Shown: positions 8,586-18,481, counted from the first letter of the stretch. The stretch: DNA of 64,000 nt from CAXBDP01 sp963974465 (GCA_049340005.1 JBMPIY010000017.1); one strand, 5' to 3'. Notes: generated from the sequence alone by a model not told the origin. Program-made: numbers and translations.

Positions 8586-9761
8586 ATGAGAACAAATCTT
8601 GACCCCTCGGACATATTCTTGGTTATTGAATCATCCTTCCGGATTGCAAGCATCTATGGCAGGAAGATTAATAATTGTGCATCACTAAGTGATCTGATAG
8701 TACAGAAGGTAGGTGTTAGAATTTCTCCTACAACCATTTACCGGATGGTAAATATTGAAAAGTATAAAATTATTCCATACGATTTTACGATTAAAGCTTT
8801 TTTAGATTTTCTTGAAGTAGAAAATATAAATGAGTTAAGGAAACCTATTGCCAATTCTTTTGATACTCCTATCTCCGCTACACATAGCCCATTAGGGATG
8901 TTGTTGATGAATCAATTACAAAAGGATCGTTACAGTGAAATCAAAGAATTTCTATCTCAGCTACCTAACCAACATTTTAGTTTAGGTTTTGATCAGTTGG
9001 TGATTGCAGCGACTTTCGGCAACTATTTTAGGTGCATGGCAGATTCAAAAAAGCGTTTGGATTTAATAAATTTTTTTTCTGATTCAGAGCAATTTCATCT
9101 TTACTTCTTTCAATCTTTTCCTGATTTAGATTTTAGAAACGAATACTTTTATGAAGCTCTCAAGTTGTCTATTCAGCTTAATAAGTTAGAATCTGTAAAT
9201 GCATTGCTAGTGAATAAGGATTTAAAGTCATTAAGCCGAATGGTTTATGATATTAGTCTGTTTATCTTTTTAGCTTATATTTCTAATAGAACCAAGGATA
9301 TTTTAGATGCTGGAAGTGTTTTATTCGATAACAAATTCAACCTCAATCTTCTTAGTGAATTTTTTGAAGAGGAACCGACAATTAGATGCAGGTTACTAAA
9401 TGCAAAACTTATCTATTTGAAAGTTTTAGGTAAAAAAATGGATGTCGAAATTGTTTTGAGGGATCTTGTAGAAGATATTAGTAAAAAATACGAGGCTAAA
9501 ATATTTAAAACTACTATTTTAGCAGATAATCTTGTAATGTTAAATGAGTCTTTGGAGGTGTTGAGTCCACTCCTTCACGATAGCCATCTTATTAATGAAG
9601 CCACGAAAAATAGCCACTATGAACCTAATTTTTATCGATTTCTTGTATATTCAGGATACATTCCTGAGGAAAAAATTTTCCCTCTACCGCTTAAGTTTAC
9701 ATATGGTCAATACGAATTGAATACCACCAATCAGCTAATTAATCGATACATCAATATGTAG
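8586..9761 (+). CDS. Hypothetical protein with N-terminal HTH-like domain
   Basis: A 391-residue soluble protein. Residues ~25-90 (SLSDLIVQKVGVRISPTTIY through FLDFLEVENINELRK) have the helix pattern of an XRE-like DNA-binding domain seen at the N-terminus of some Bacteroidota proteins. The remaining ~300 residues are helical and repeat-like, without a motif I recognise. It lies 20 bp upstream of a multi-membrane-spanning protein on the same strand, so the two may work together as regulator and transporter. The function is not known; the DNA-binding assignment is moderate at best. Confidence 0.6.
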   Translation: MRTNLDPSDIFLVIESSFRIASIYGRKINNCASLSDLIVQKVGVRISPTTIYRMVNIEKYKIIPYDFTIKAFLDFLEVENINELRKPIANSFDTPISATHSPLGMLLMNQLQKDRYSEIKEFLSQLPNQHFSLGFDQLVIAATFGNYFRCMADSKKRLDLINFFSDSEQFHLYFFQSFPDLDFRNEYFYEALKLSIQLNKLESVNALLVNKDLKSLSRMVYDISLFIFLAYISNRTKDILDAGSVLFDNKFNLNLLSEFFEEEPTIRCRLLNAKLIYLKVLGKKMDVEIVLRDLVEDISKKYEAKIFKTTILADNLVMLNESLEVLSPLLHDSHLINEATKNSHYEPNFYRFLVYSGYIPEEKIFPLPLKFTYGQYELNTTNQLINRYINM

Positions 9762-9781
9762 TACTCTTTTCTTCACTTGAA

Positions 9782-11302
9782 TTGAAAGAATTAATCCTTT
9801 TTGCTTTCGCCTACCTTTTCATCACGTTTTTAATTCAAAAACTATTTCGGCCATCATTTTTCTTTAAGGTTGCATCCACCTCATCTTCCCTTAGTATTTT
9901 CAATAGTCTTTTCTTGAGCTTCTTTAGTCTTCCATTTATTGGGATGGCTGCAAGCATGCTTATAGAGCAAGGGGAAATTGGCTTTTGGTACACAATTTCA
10001 TTTTTTCTTGGATTCGGTATTTTACTCTTCGTTTTTGTGCCCGTTTGGGCTGGTTTTAAATTCGAGAATGAGAATGATTTTATTTTCATAAGGTATCAAG
10101 GCAAATGGGCTCATATTCTTCATCGCTTTAGAGGCTACTATGTAGGCTTAGTCGTAATTTCGGCATTAGTTGCAATGAGCATTTTGGCTTTTGCAGATAT
10201 TGCTGCGTCACTTACAGGAATTTCTAAAACTCACTTGATTCTGTTTGCTGGACTATTTGTTTCCATTAATATCTTCAGCAATACACTTCAAAATAAGCTC
10301 AAGAGCGATTATTTACATGGGATAATTTTGACAGTAATCCTTATTACAGGGCTTTACCAGAGTGGTTTTGAGCATGTTTCTCTTGAGAATTTCGGTGAAA
10401 TTCAAAAAAATAGTTTTGGAGCGTTTCCATATTTTGGCCATGAATATTTTCTTCATTTTCTCGCTTATGTAGGCCTTTTATGGTGGTCGTCCACGCTTTT
10501 TGATGGTAGTGGCACTATTGCACAGCGAGTGATGGGATTGGAGAAAGCTAAGGCTCAGCGAATATTTTTGGCTTACATCATTATTGTTGGTTTAGCTGTA
10601 GTATTGCTTTGTTATTTGATTTTGAAAGCTTGGGAAACTAATGCTGTAGATGTGCCTGTCGATCAAGTATTTTATGTATGGCTCTCCAATGGTTGGCCTC
10701 AATTTTCAAAAATCATAGGTTTATTTCTGGTTTTCAGTCTGTTCGTTTCCATTTCCGAAACGCAACTGAACTGGGCGGGTAGCTTAATCGACTCCACAGC
10801 TGAATCTAAGAAATCGAAAGGACGGCGATATATTTTTATGTTAATTCCAGCTCTCTTAAGTATGGTGATTGCACTATATTTTGAACGGATTCAAGGTGTT
10901 ATCTATTTTTTCTTGGGAATAAGCGGAGGCACAAGTCTTATCTTTATTCTGCGATGGTTTACTCCAAGAGTCAATGCCCAAGTGCAGTTCAGTGCCATGC
11001 TTGGTGCCATTCTGCTAACCTTAATCTGCAATTTGCTTATTGATTACGGCTTTTTTTCAGTCTTTCCGGAACATAGATTTATCCTATCTCTTATTTTCAT
11101 CACAGTGGCAAATCTTCTGTTAGCATTCTTGGTTTCAATATTTACCTACAATCCAATTTCCGATAAGCAAGCTTTCAATAAGTTTCAATCTGCAACAATT
11201 CCATCCATTACCTTACTAAGAAAATTGCCTATCGCACTATTGTTTGGGCTAGGATTTACCGCAATTGTATATTGTCTATTTTGGTCGATTATTTCAGTGT
11301 AG
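9782..11302 (+). CDS. Membrane protein related to sodium:solute symporters (SSS-like)
   Basis: A 506-residue protein with about 12-13 hydrophobic helices. The layout, with a central STLFDGSGTIAQRVMG segment in the place of the SSS family's QRYL/QR region, suggests a divergent sodium/solute symporter; the substrate is unknown. The only in-frame start before the first helix is TTG at 9782 (the next Met is at residue 54, within the second helix), so a TTG start is the best choice. It begins 20 bp after the HTH-like gene and ends before a bidirectional-looking terminator at 11361. Confidence 0.6.
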   Translation: MKELILFAFAYLFITFLIQKLFRPSFFFKVASTSSSLSIFNSLFLSFFSLPFIGMAASMLIEQGEIGFWYTISFFLGFGILLFVFVPVWAGFKFENENDFIFIRYQGKWAHILHRFRGYYVGLVVISALVAMSILAFADIAASLTGISKTHLILFAGLFVSINIFSNTLQNKLKSDYLHGIILTVILITGLYQSGFEHVSLENFGEIQKNSFGAFPYFGHEYFLHFLAYVGLLWWSSTLFDGSGTIAQRVMGLEKAKAQRIFLAYIIIVGLAVVLLCYLILKAWETNAVDVPVDQVFYVWLSNGWPQFSKIIGLFLVFSLFVSISETQLNWAGSLIDSTAESKKSKGRRYIFMLIPALLSMVIALYFERIQGVIYFFLGISGGTSLIFILRWFTPRVNAQVQFSAMLGAILLTLICNLLIDYGFFSVFPEHRFILSLIFITVANLLLAFLVSIFTYNPISDKQAFNKFQSATIPSITLLRKLPIALLFGLGFTAIVYCLFWSIISV

Positions 11303-11360
11303 GAGGTTAAACTATCCTACCTTCAGCACTTACTATAGTTCTGCCAAAAACCCTCCCGCA

Positions 11361-11396
11361 AAAAAAGCCGATTCAAATTAATGAACCGGCTTTTAA
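11361..11396. terminator. Bidirectional Rho-independent terminator
   Basis: Stem AAAAGCCG (11363-11370) pairs with CGGCTTTT (11387-11394), and TTCA/TGAA extends it inward across one mismatch. It is flanked by A- and T-runs. It lies between the convergent SSS-like gene and the DPP IV gene and can serve both. A CCTCCCGC octamer directly abuts it at 11352-11359. Confidence 0.8.
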
Positions 11397-11414
11397 ATTT
11401 TCTCAGAAGATTGC

Positions 11415-13562
11415 TTAATCTTCTACTCCAAAAAAGTGTTTTTTCCAGAACTTATCGCGCATCATGGCATGGTGGCGGCCATAGGCTCCGCCGTATCCGT
11501 GGCGAGCATTTGGATAGAACATCACATCAAACTCTTTTCCTTCTTGCTGCATAGCTTCGAGGAATTGTACGGTATTCTGCATGTGTACATTGTCATCCAT
11601 CAATCCATGAGTGATCAATAATTTGCCTTTGAAATTTTTCACATGCTTTAATACAGAGCCATAATCATAACCTTCGGCATTGTCCTGCGGCGTATCCATA
11701 TAGCGTTCGGTATATACATTGTCGTATAGTCTCCAGTCTGTTACAGAGTAGTTTGCAATAGCATGGGTGAAATGATCCGGAGCCAATGTTAAAGCTAAGG
11801 CACTCATGTAGCCACCATAGCTTCCGCCTGTGATGCCCATTTTGCTAGGATCAACAAATGGCTGCTCACGAAGCCACTCCACTGCGGTAACATAATCTAT
11901 AATTTCCCATTTGCCTAGACTTCGATGCATATAGTCTAAGCCTTCTCTACCGAATTTACCAGATGCTCTGTGATCTACAGTAAACTGGATAATATCCATT
12001 TGAGTGAGATTGGTGCCGCCATATCCCCTCCATGAGTCACGTACCCCTTGTGAATCCGGGCCGCCATAAATTGAGAATACGACAGGGTATTTTTTAGTCT
12101 TATCGAAATTTGCTGGAAGCACCCAGATTACTGGTAAATCAAATTTGCCATCATCCGTTTTGATAGTAAACATTTCTACTTTGTGATGCTTAGCCGGGTC
12201 AAATTCTGGTGTTTCTTCTTTTTGTATCGTGCGGATCAATTTGCCATCAGCATCATATAGATTGGTAATTGGTGCTTGGTTTATATGGCTGTAGATATCT
12301 ACGAAATAGCTTCCGTTTGGCGAAATACTTGTGTTGTGGGTTCCTTTTCCAGCAGTAAGCTGCTTGAAATTAGTGCCATCAAGATTTACACTGTAAAGGT
12401 GATTATCCGTATTTACTTCACCCGGGCCGGTAAAAAATGCTTTTCCTTTGTCTTCAAGTACTTTGGATAAGCTATTTACTCTCCAGTCAGTATCAGAAAG
12501 TCGAGCAATTAATTCGCCATCCATTGAGTAGTAATACAAGTCTTCCCAATCTGTGCGATAGGAGCGGAGGATAAATCCACTTTCATTTTCGAAGAAATAG
12601 ATATCCGTGAAAAATTCCACCCAAGTAGGTCTTTTCTCTTCGTACACTACCTTTTTGCTGCCATTTTTAGGGTTGCCCATGTATAGTACAATGTGGTCTT
12701 GGTCTCGATTTAGGATTTGGAACAGCAAGCTGCTAGAATCCTTCGTCCAAAAAGGCCAAGCGATGTATTGATCTTGTGTGTAATCAATATCCATCCAAGT
12801 GGTCTGTGCATTGGAAGTTTTCACTACGCCCAATTTCACATCAGGATTTGGGTCACCGGCTTTTGGATAGCGTGTTTGCTCTAAATCGCCATGTGTACCT
12901 TCGCTGCGGTAGATTGGAAACATAGGTACGGTGGCATCATCAAATCTCAAATAAGCAATTTGCTCACTATCCGGCGCCCACCAAAATGCACGATAGCGCG
13001 AACCACGACCTAGGATTTCCTCATAGTAAACCCAAGATGCCCAGCCATTATAAATCAAGTCGGTGCCATCAGTTGTAAGCCTTTTTTCTTGGCCGCTTAC
13101 CAGGTCGATCATATACAAATCGTTATCGCGAGTGAAGGCGATTTTTTTGCCATCAGGCGAAAAAGTAGGATTACGTTCTTCTGAAGCATTATTGGTGATT
13201 TGCTTGATGGCACTCGTCGCTTTCACAAAATGGAACAGATTATTGTCTTTTGATAAAATTACATCTGCATATCCATCAGTAAATGGATCGGTATTGCTAA
13301 GCGAATAGCCTTCTGGTAAAGCGTCTATTACTTCTTGGCGTGGATTAGCTGAGCCTACATACACTTCGGCATTTCCTGATGTTACATTTACTGAGTAAGT
13401 CACTAATTCGCCAGATTCCATGCGACGCTCTAAATAATGATTGTCGTCGAGCCAACCAGCAAAGCCCGCTCTTTGGAATTGAGCTTGTAAGCTGTTGGCA
13501 GCTAAAATGATAAAGCAAAAGCTTAGAAGCGCTGCTGCTTTTATGAAATTTGTATTTCGCAT
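11415..13562 (-). CDS. Dipeptidyl peptidase IV, S9 family
   Basis: A 715-residue exported serine peptidase that removes X-Pro/X-Ala dipeptides from peptide N-termini. It has a signal peptide (MRNTNFIKAAALLSFCFIIL, then cleavage near AANSLQAQ). An eight-bladed propeller domain spans about 60-450; its WVYYEEILG segment holds the Glu pair that anchors the substrate amino group. The C-terminal alpha/beta hydrolase carries Ser ~581 (GGSYGG), Asp ~656/657 (GLMDDNVH) and His ~688 (ARHGYGG), so the catalytic triad is complete. It is a single-gene unit, divergent from mrpA. It probably acts in the periplasm on peptides for amino-acid uptake. Confidence 0.93.
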   Translation of the reverse strand: MRNTNFIKAAALLSFCFIILAANSLQAQFQRAGFAGWLDDNHYLERRMESGELVTYSVNVTSGNAEVYVGSANPRQEVIDALPEGYSLSNTDPFTDGYADVILSKDNNLFHFVKATSAIKQITNNASEERNPTFSPDGKKIAFTRDNDLYMIDLVSGQEKRLTTDGTDLIYNGWASWVYYEEILGRGSRYRAFWWAPDSEQIAYLRFDDATVPMFPIYRSEGTHGDLEQTRYPKAGDPNPDVKLGVVKTSNAQTTWMDIDYTQDQYIAWPFWTKDSSSLLFQILNRDQDHIVLYMGNPKNGSKKVVYEEKRPTWVEFFTDIYFFENESGFILRSYRTDWEDLYYYSMDGELIARLSDTDWRVNSLSKVLEDKGKAFFTGPGEVNTDNHLYSVNLDGTNFKQLTAGKGTHNTSISPNGSYFVDIYSHINQAPITNLYDADGKLIRTIQKEETPEFDPAKHHKVEMFTIKTDDGKFDLPVIWVLPANFDKTKKYPVVFSIYGGPDSQGVRDSWRGYGGTNLTQMDIIQFTVDHRASGKFGREGLDYMHRSLGKWEIIDYVTAVEWLREQPFVDPSKMGITGGSYGGYMSALALTLAPDHFTHAIANYSVTDWRLYDNVYTERYMDTPQDNAEGYDYGSVLKHVKNFKGKLLITHGLMDDNVHMQNTVQFLEAMQQEGKEFDVMFYPNARHGYGGAYGRHHAMMRDKFWKKHFFGVED

Positions 13563-13599
13563 TTGAATATTGAGGGTTAAATGAATGTCAATAAAAAGC

Positions 13600-13607
13600 C
13601 TAAGATA
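13600..13607 (-). promoter_or_regulatory. Candidate -7 element for the DPP IV gene
   Basis: TATCTTAG read on the minus strand, 38 bp before the start codon, one mismatch from the Bacteroidota -7 consensus TAnnTTTG. The same octamer occurs upstream of mrpA on the other strand. I did not find a good -33 TTG element. Confidence 0.35.
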
Positions 13608-13815
13608 ATAGCCTTTTTTGAATTGATTTAATCGAACAGCGATAAGCGTAATTTTGGTTGTTCAAAAATGCCTATAGATTTATTCATTGAATCATAATTC
13701 TATATCCTCCCGCTTTTCCAATCGAATTAGAATGAGCATTTAAGTCAATCATTTGAGCGTTAGTCAATTAATTTCTAATACCTTTTTTTGTCTTTCAGCC
13801 TGACTCAGTTTTGAT

Positions 13816-13823
13816 TATCTTAG
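13816..13823 (+). promoter_or_regulatory. Candidate -7 element for the mrp operon
   Basis: TATCTTAG on the plus strand, 25 bp before the mrpA start, matching TAnnTTTG at all but one position. Its identity with the site at 13600-13607 for the divergent gene suggests the same sigma factor uses both. The -33 element is not clear. Confidence 0.35.
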
Positions 13824-13848
13824 CAAAAATCGCATTCAATTTCAGCCA

Positions 13849-16173
13849 ATGCTCCTAATAGTTTTAGCAGGTTTTATTCTCCCACTTTTACTTTTGATCA
13901 TTGCTAGTAAGCAGCTCAAAAGTATTTACAATTGGCTGTTTTTATTGCCGGCAGGACTATTTGTGTATTTCATTTTGCAGATAGGAAACTTGGGCGATGC
14001 CGGTCAATATTTCAGCTATGAGTGGGTTCCTAGTTTGGGAATCAATGTCGATTTTAAGCTTGATGGCCTGTCGATGCTCTTTAGTTTGTTGATTACCGGC
14101 GTGGGTATATTGGTATTTATTTACACTTCATCTTACCTCAAAGGCCACAAATATCTAGATCGATTTTATGCCTATCTCAGCATTTTTATGGCTTCCATGC
14201 TGGGTTTGGTGCTGTCTGACAATCTGTTGAGCTTATTTATATTTTGGGAGCTTACGAGTATTAGTTCGTTCTTTTTGATTGGCTTCAATAACGATGATCC
14301 AGCCTCCCGCAAATCTTCCTTGGTGGCTTTGGGCATTACAGGTGGCGGTGGATTGTTTTTATTAGCTGGCTTCCTGCTTATGGGATCCATTTCAGGCACC
14401 TATTCTATACAGGAAATGCTTTCATCTACCGAAGTATTTCAATCTCATGGAATGTATGGCTGGATTTTGTTTTTCGTATTTATGGGCGCATTTACCAAAT
14501 CAGCTCAATTCCCATTTCATTTTTGGTTGCCAGGCGCAATGAAGGCGCCAACGCCGGTTTCTACTTATTTGCACTCTGCCACTATGGTGAAGGCTGGTAT
14601 TTATCTTCTCGCTCGCTTTACACCCTTGCTTGGTGGCGATCCATACTGGAATTACACCTTGTTGATTGTAGGTGGATTTACCATGCTTTTCGCTGCATTT
14701 CATTCATTATTCCGCACCGATCTTAAAGGGATTTTGGCTTATTCCACCATATCCGCATTAGGCATTTTAGTGTTTTTATTGGGCTTGGGAAATAAATATG
14801 CTTTGCTGGCCGCCTCAGTTTTCATATTGGTACATGCATTATATAAGGCTTCATTATTCTTGATAACGGGGATAATAGATCATGAAACTGGCACAAGGGA
14901 TGTGACCCAATTGGCAGGACTAAGAAAAGTGCTCCTCCCAGTAGGAATAGCGGGAGGTTTGGCGGCTTTGTCGAGTGCAGGTTTGCCGCCATTCTTTGGT
15001 TTTGTAGGCAAAGATCTGATTTACGAAGCCACACTTTCGGCAGATAATTCCGTGGTTCTTTGGACGGGATTAGCCATTCTCACCAATGTATTTTTGCTTT
15101 ATGCAGGTTTTCAAGCAGGTATTCGGCCATTTATTGGAGTATTACCTGCTAAATTCGAAAAACTCCACCTCCCGCATTTTACCATGTGGGTGCCGCCACT
15201 TTTGTTGGCGACTTTAGGTTTGCTGTTTGGCATTGCGCCAGCACTTATTGATCAAGACTTGGTACAGCCAATGTTTGCTTCGATGTATGGAAACATTTCT
15301 GCTACACCACTAAAACTATGGCACGGATTCAATACAGTACTGGCATTGAGTGGGCTTACATTGGCTTTGGGTTTCGCGCTTCATTTTACTTTGAAGCCTA
15401 GCCAAAAATTGGAAAAGCAAATTGCCAAATTAGATTTTATCGCTCCGCTTAAGCTGGCTCTAGATTCGAGTCGGCTATTAATGCGCTTTGCAAAAGGATA
15501 TACTGGCACTTTGCAAAATGGACTTCTGCGTAATTATGTGTTAATCACCATTGGCTTTTTGATACTCATATTTGGATACAAAATCTACAATGGTATTTCC
15601 ATCAATATAGATTTTGCTACGCTTACAGAAGTGACCATTTATGAGTTTATGATATTTGGGATTATGGTTACTGCCATATTTATCGCAGTATTTTCTAACT
15701 CGCGCGTGGGAGCTATTGCATCTATGGGCGTGGTAGGATTCTCCATTTGTCTCATGTTTGTGTTTTTTAGCGCACCCGATTTGGCAATGACTCAGTTTGC
15801 TATCGAAACGCTTACTGTTATACTATTTCTATTAATCATATTCCGTTTGCCAAAGTATCTCCAATACTCAAACCCGCCTATGCGAATAAGGGATGGAGTG
15901 TTTGCTATAGTATTTGGAGCATTGATTACCATCGTGGCTTTGGAAGTGCTTACTGTAAATGTAGATAATGAAACCTCGCGCTATTATGCAGAAAATGCTT
16001 ATGTGCTTGCCAAAGGCAAAAATGTGGTGAACGTGATTTTGGTGGATTTTAGAGGATTTGATACACTGGTAGAAATTACCGTTTTGTCCATTGCCGCAAT
16101 AGGCGTATTTAGTTTGCTCAAATTCAGGAAAGAAGATGAAACGGATTTGGGTGGTACTGGAGATTTGAATTGA
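13849..16173 (+). CDS. mrpA: Mrp Na+/H+ antiporter subunit A
   Basis: A 774-residue polytopic protein related to complex I NuoL. Residues ~55-470 hold the proton-translocating antiporter core (FIFWELTSISSFFLIGF, GAFTKSAQFPFHFWLPGAMK, LYKASLFLITGIIDH, with the key Glu and Lys residues in helices 5 and 7). The C-terminal third carries the extra MrpA helices, ending in the NVILVDFRGFDTLVEITVLS segment that resembles the MbhE/MrpB-like part of longer MrpA proteins. It is the first gene of a complete seven-subunit operon that exchanges cytoplasmic Na+ for external H+ and supports pH and salt tolerance. Three GCGGGAGG-family octamers lie in it. Confidence 0.95.
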   Translation: MLLIVLAGFILPLLLLIIASKQLKSIYNWLFLLPAGLFVYFILQIGNLGDAGQYFSYEWVPSLGINVDFKLDGLSMLFSLLITGVGILVFIYTSSYLKGHKYLDRFYAYLSIFMASMLGLVLSDNLLSLFIFWELTSISSFFLIGFNNDDPASRKSSLVALGITGGGGLFLLAGFLLMGSISGTYSIQEMLSSTEVFQSHGMYGWILFFVFMGAFTKSAQFPFHFWLPGAMKAPTPVSTYLHSATMVKAGIYLLARFTPLLGGDPYWNYTLLIVGGFTMLFAAFHSLFRTDLKGILAYSTISALGILVFLLGLGNKYALLAASVFILVHALYKASLFLITGIIDHETGTRDVTQLAGLRKVLLPVGIAGGLAALSSAGLPPFFGFVGKDLIYEATLSADNSVVLWTGLAILTNVFLLYAGFQAGIRPFIGVLPAKFEKLHLPHFTMWVPPLLLATLGLLFGIAPALIDQDLVQPMFASMYGNISATPLKLWHGFNTVLALSGLTLALGFALHFTLKPSQKLEKQIAKLDFIAPLKLALDSSRLLMRFAKGYTGTLQNGLLRNYVLITIGFLILIFGYKIYNGISINIDFATLTEVTIYEFMIFGIMVTAIFIAVFSNSRVGAIASMGVVGFSICLMFVFFSAPDLAMTQFAIETLTVILFLLIIFRLPKYLQYSNPPMRIRDGVFAIVFGALITIVALEVLTVNVDNETSRYYAENAYVLAKGKNVVNVILVDFRGFDTLVEITVLSIAAIGVFSLLKFRKEDETDLGGTGDLN

Positions 16174-16190
16174 CGATCAAAAGAAATTAA

Positions 16191-16601
16191 ATGAAAACAG
16201 TAATCTTACAAACTGCAACAAGATACCTGCTGCCGCTTTTGCTGCTTTTTTCCATATTTATATTGCTACGAGGGCATTATTTGCCGGGCGGAGGATTTGT
16301 AGGTGGTTTGGTTGCTTCGATTGCTTTTATTCTTCATTCATTCGCTTATGGGCGGGAGGATACGCAAGACTTTATGCGTTTTCACCCTGGTTATTTGATT
16401 CCGATTGGACTTACATTAGCCGTTTTGAGTGGTCTATTGCCATTTATTTGGGGCGAGCCATTTCTTACTGGATTGTGGTTCAAAGAGCCGGTTCCAGTAG
16501 TAGGGATGATTGGTACGGCCTTGTTTTTTGATATCGGCGTTTATTTGGTGGTAATTGGCGTTTCGCTTACCATCATTTTCACTATTTCTGAGGAAATCTG
16601 A
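16191..16601 (+). CDS. mrpB: Mrp antiporter subunit B
   Basis: A 136-residue membrane protein with four helices and the signature LLRGHYLPGGGFVGGLVA near residues 26-43, typical of MrpB. It starts 17 bp after mrpA and ends one base before the mrpC start, so it is tightly coupled in the operon. As part of the Mrp complex it is required for antiport activity. Confidence 0.93.
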   Translation: MKTVILQTATRYLLPLLLLFSIFILLRGHYLPGGGFVGGLVASIAFILHSFAYGREDTQDFMRFHPGYLIPIGLTLAVLSGLLPFIWGEPFLTGLWFKEPVPVVGMIGTALFFDIGVYLVVIGVSLTIIFTISEEI

Positions 16602-16602
16602 T

Positions 16603-16956
16603 ATGGAGTTATTATTAGCCATAGTAATCGGGATATTATATGCAGCAGGCATTTATATGATGCTGCGTAGGAGTTTGGTCAAATTGATCATCGGCCTTAT
16701 TCTGCTTGGCAATGGCGCTAATATGCTCATATTCCTGCTAGGAAGAATTACAAAGGGCAGTCCACCCATTATTCCGGATAGTTCTAGCGTATTTGTAGAA
16801 GCCTATGCCGATCCCATTCCACAGGCCTTAATTCTTACAGCTATTGTGATAAGCTTTGGTTTACAGGCATTTGCCATAGTGCTGATGAAGCGTGTCTATC
16901 ATGTTGTTGGCACCGACGATCTGGATAAAATAAATAATATGGAGGAGACCTTATAA
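16603..16956 (+). CDS. mrpC: Mrp antiporter subunit C
   Basis: A 117-residue homologue of complex I NuoK with three membrane helices (MELLLAIVIGILYAAGIYMM and two more) and the conserved GNGANMLIF and DPIPQALILTAIVI segments. I chose the start at MELLL, directly after the mrpB stop; a longer in-frame version would overlap mrpB and lacks the family's N-terminus. Its stop overlaps the mrpD start by one base (TAATG), implying translational coupling. Confidence 0.93.
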   Translation: MELLLAIVIGILYAAGIYMMLRRSLVKLIIGLILLGNGANMLIFLLGRITKGSPPIIPDSSSVFVEAYADPIPQALILTAIVISFGLQAFAIVLMKRVYHVVGTDDLDKINNMEETL

Positions 16957-18479
16957 TGGATATTAGCATTGTATTGCCCGTATTATTGCCTTTGATGATT
17001 GCCATTCTCTTGCTGTTTTTCTGGGGGAGAATTCAGAGCCAAAAATGGATAAGCATTTTGGGAAGTCTTGCGGTATTGGGCTACAATATTTGGCTATTTG
17101 CCAAAGTGTATAGTGGAGGCCTACTCACTATGCAAGCAGGCAATTGGGAAGCTCCTTTTGGGATTACACTGGTGGCAGATGTATTTAGTGTTACCATGAT
17201 TATGCTTACGAGCATTGCAGGCTTGGCGGTAAGTATATTTTCTGCGGCGAGTATTAGTTCCTCCCGCATTCGTTTTGGCTATTTCCCTATTTTGCACTTG
17301 CTGCTTATGGGTTTAAATGGAGCTTTCCTTACTGGCGATATATTCAATTTGTACGTTTGGTTCGAGATTATCATTATTGCCTCTTTTGTGCTGATGACGC
17401 TTGGAAGTGAGAAATCTCAATTGGAATCTGCCGTAAATTATGTGGTGATGAATCTTCTTGCATCGGTTATTTTCCTTACAGCAATAGCGATTTTATATGG
17501 CATTGCAGGCACATTGAATATGGCGGATTTGTCCATCAAAGTTGCTCAAATTGAGAATAGAGGCTTGGTGAACGTAACAGCACTCTTGTTTTTTGTAGGC
17601 TTTGGAATCAAATCAGCGGTGTTTCCGCTTTACTTTTGGTTGCCATCATCCTATCATACTCCGCCTTCAGCGGTGGCGGCAATATTTGGCGGTTTGTTGA
17701 CTAAAGTGGGCGTCTATGCTCTTTTAAGAGTATTCACATTGATTTTCATTCCGGATTCATTTCTATCCGCATTATTGCTTGCAGTGGCGGCGCTTACCTT
17801 GATTACAGGTGCATTTGGCGCACTTATCCAAAGCAATGCAAGGAAAATGCTTTCTTATCTTATTGTCTGCCATATTGGATTTATGATGGCAGGCTTGGCT
17901 ATGTACACGGACACTGCATTAACGGGTGCTGCCTTTTATCTTATCCATGATGTGATCGTCAAAACAAATGTATTCATCCTACTAGGAATCGTTTTTATCA
18001 TGTATGGCAGTTTCAAATTGCCGGAGCTGGGCGGATTATATGCGGACTATCCCAAATTGGCAATCGTGATGGCCCTGGTTTTATTCTCCTTAGTGGGTAT
18101 TCCGCCTCTTTCAGGGTTTTGGCCAAAACTATTTCTGTTTGAAGCCGCCTTTGATACTGAATCTTATGTAATGATAGGTGCATTGATATTCGCCAGTTTT
18201 ATCACTTTGGTAGTGATAGCCAAATTATGGTCGCAGATATTTTGGAAGCCTAACCCTAAACTAGTCGATGTGACGAGGCAGCTACCATCCTTTATGGATT
18301 TGAGTTGGCGTAAGCGTGCGTTATTGATTACTCCGCTGCTTCTTTTGACGGCCGTGTCATTGTATATTGGTCTAGGTGCAGAGAATATCGTAAAGCTGTC
18401 GAGCCAAATTGCCAATGACTTGATGGATCCAAGCGCATATATCGAGGCAGTATTGGGCACTAAACCACAAACACCTTAG
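16956..18479 (+). CDS. mrpD: Mrp antiporter subunit D
   Basis: A 507-residue complex I NuoM/N-like antiporter subunit with about 14 helices. Family hallmarks are the Glu in YVWFEIIIIASF (helix 5), KSAVFPLYFWLPSSYHTPP (helix 7 Lys region) and YLIHDVIVKTNVFILLG. It is the second proton-translocating core subunit of the Mrp complex besides MrpA. The gene is coupled to mrpC by a one-base overlap and followed after 2 bp by mrpE. Confidence 0.95.
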   Translation: MDISIVLPVLLPLMIAILLLFFWGRIQSQKWISILGSLAVLGYNIWLFAKVYSGGLLTMQAGNWEAPFGITLVADVFSVTMIMLTSIAGLAVSIFSAASISSSRIRFGYFPILHLLLMGLNGAFLTGDIFNLYVWFEIIIIASFVLMTLGSEKSQLESAVNYVVMNLLASVIFLTAIAILYGIAGTLNMADLSIKVAQIENRGLVNVTALLFFVGFGIKSAVFPLYFWLPSSYHTPPSAVAAIFGGLLTKVGVYALLRVFTLIFIPDSFLSALLLAVAALTLITGAFGALIQSNARKMLSYLIVCHIGFMMAGLAMYTDTALTGAAFYLIHDVIVKTNVFILLGIVFIMYGSFKLPELGGLYADYPKLAIVMALVLFSLVGIPPLSGFWPKLFLFEAAFDTESYVMIGALIFASFITLVVIAKLWSQIFWKPNPKLVDVTRQLPSFMDLSWRKRALLITPLLLLTAVSLYIGLGAENIVKLSSQIANDLMDPSAYIEAVLGTKPQTP

Positions 18480-18481
18480 CT

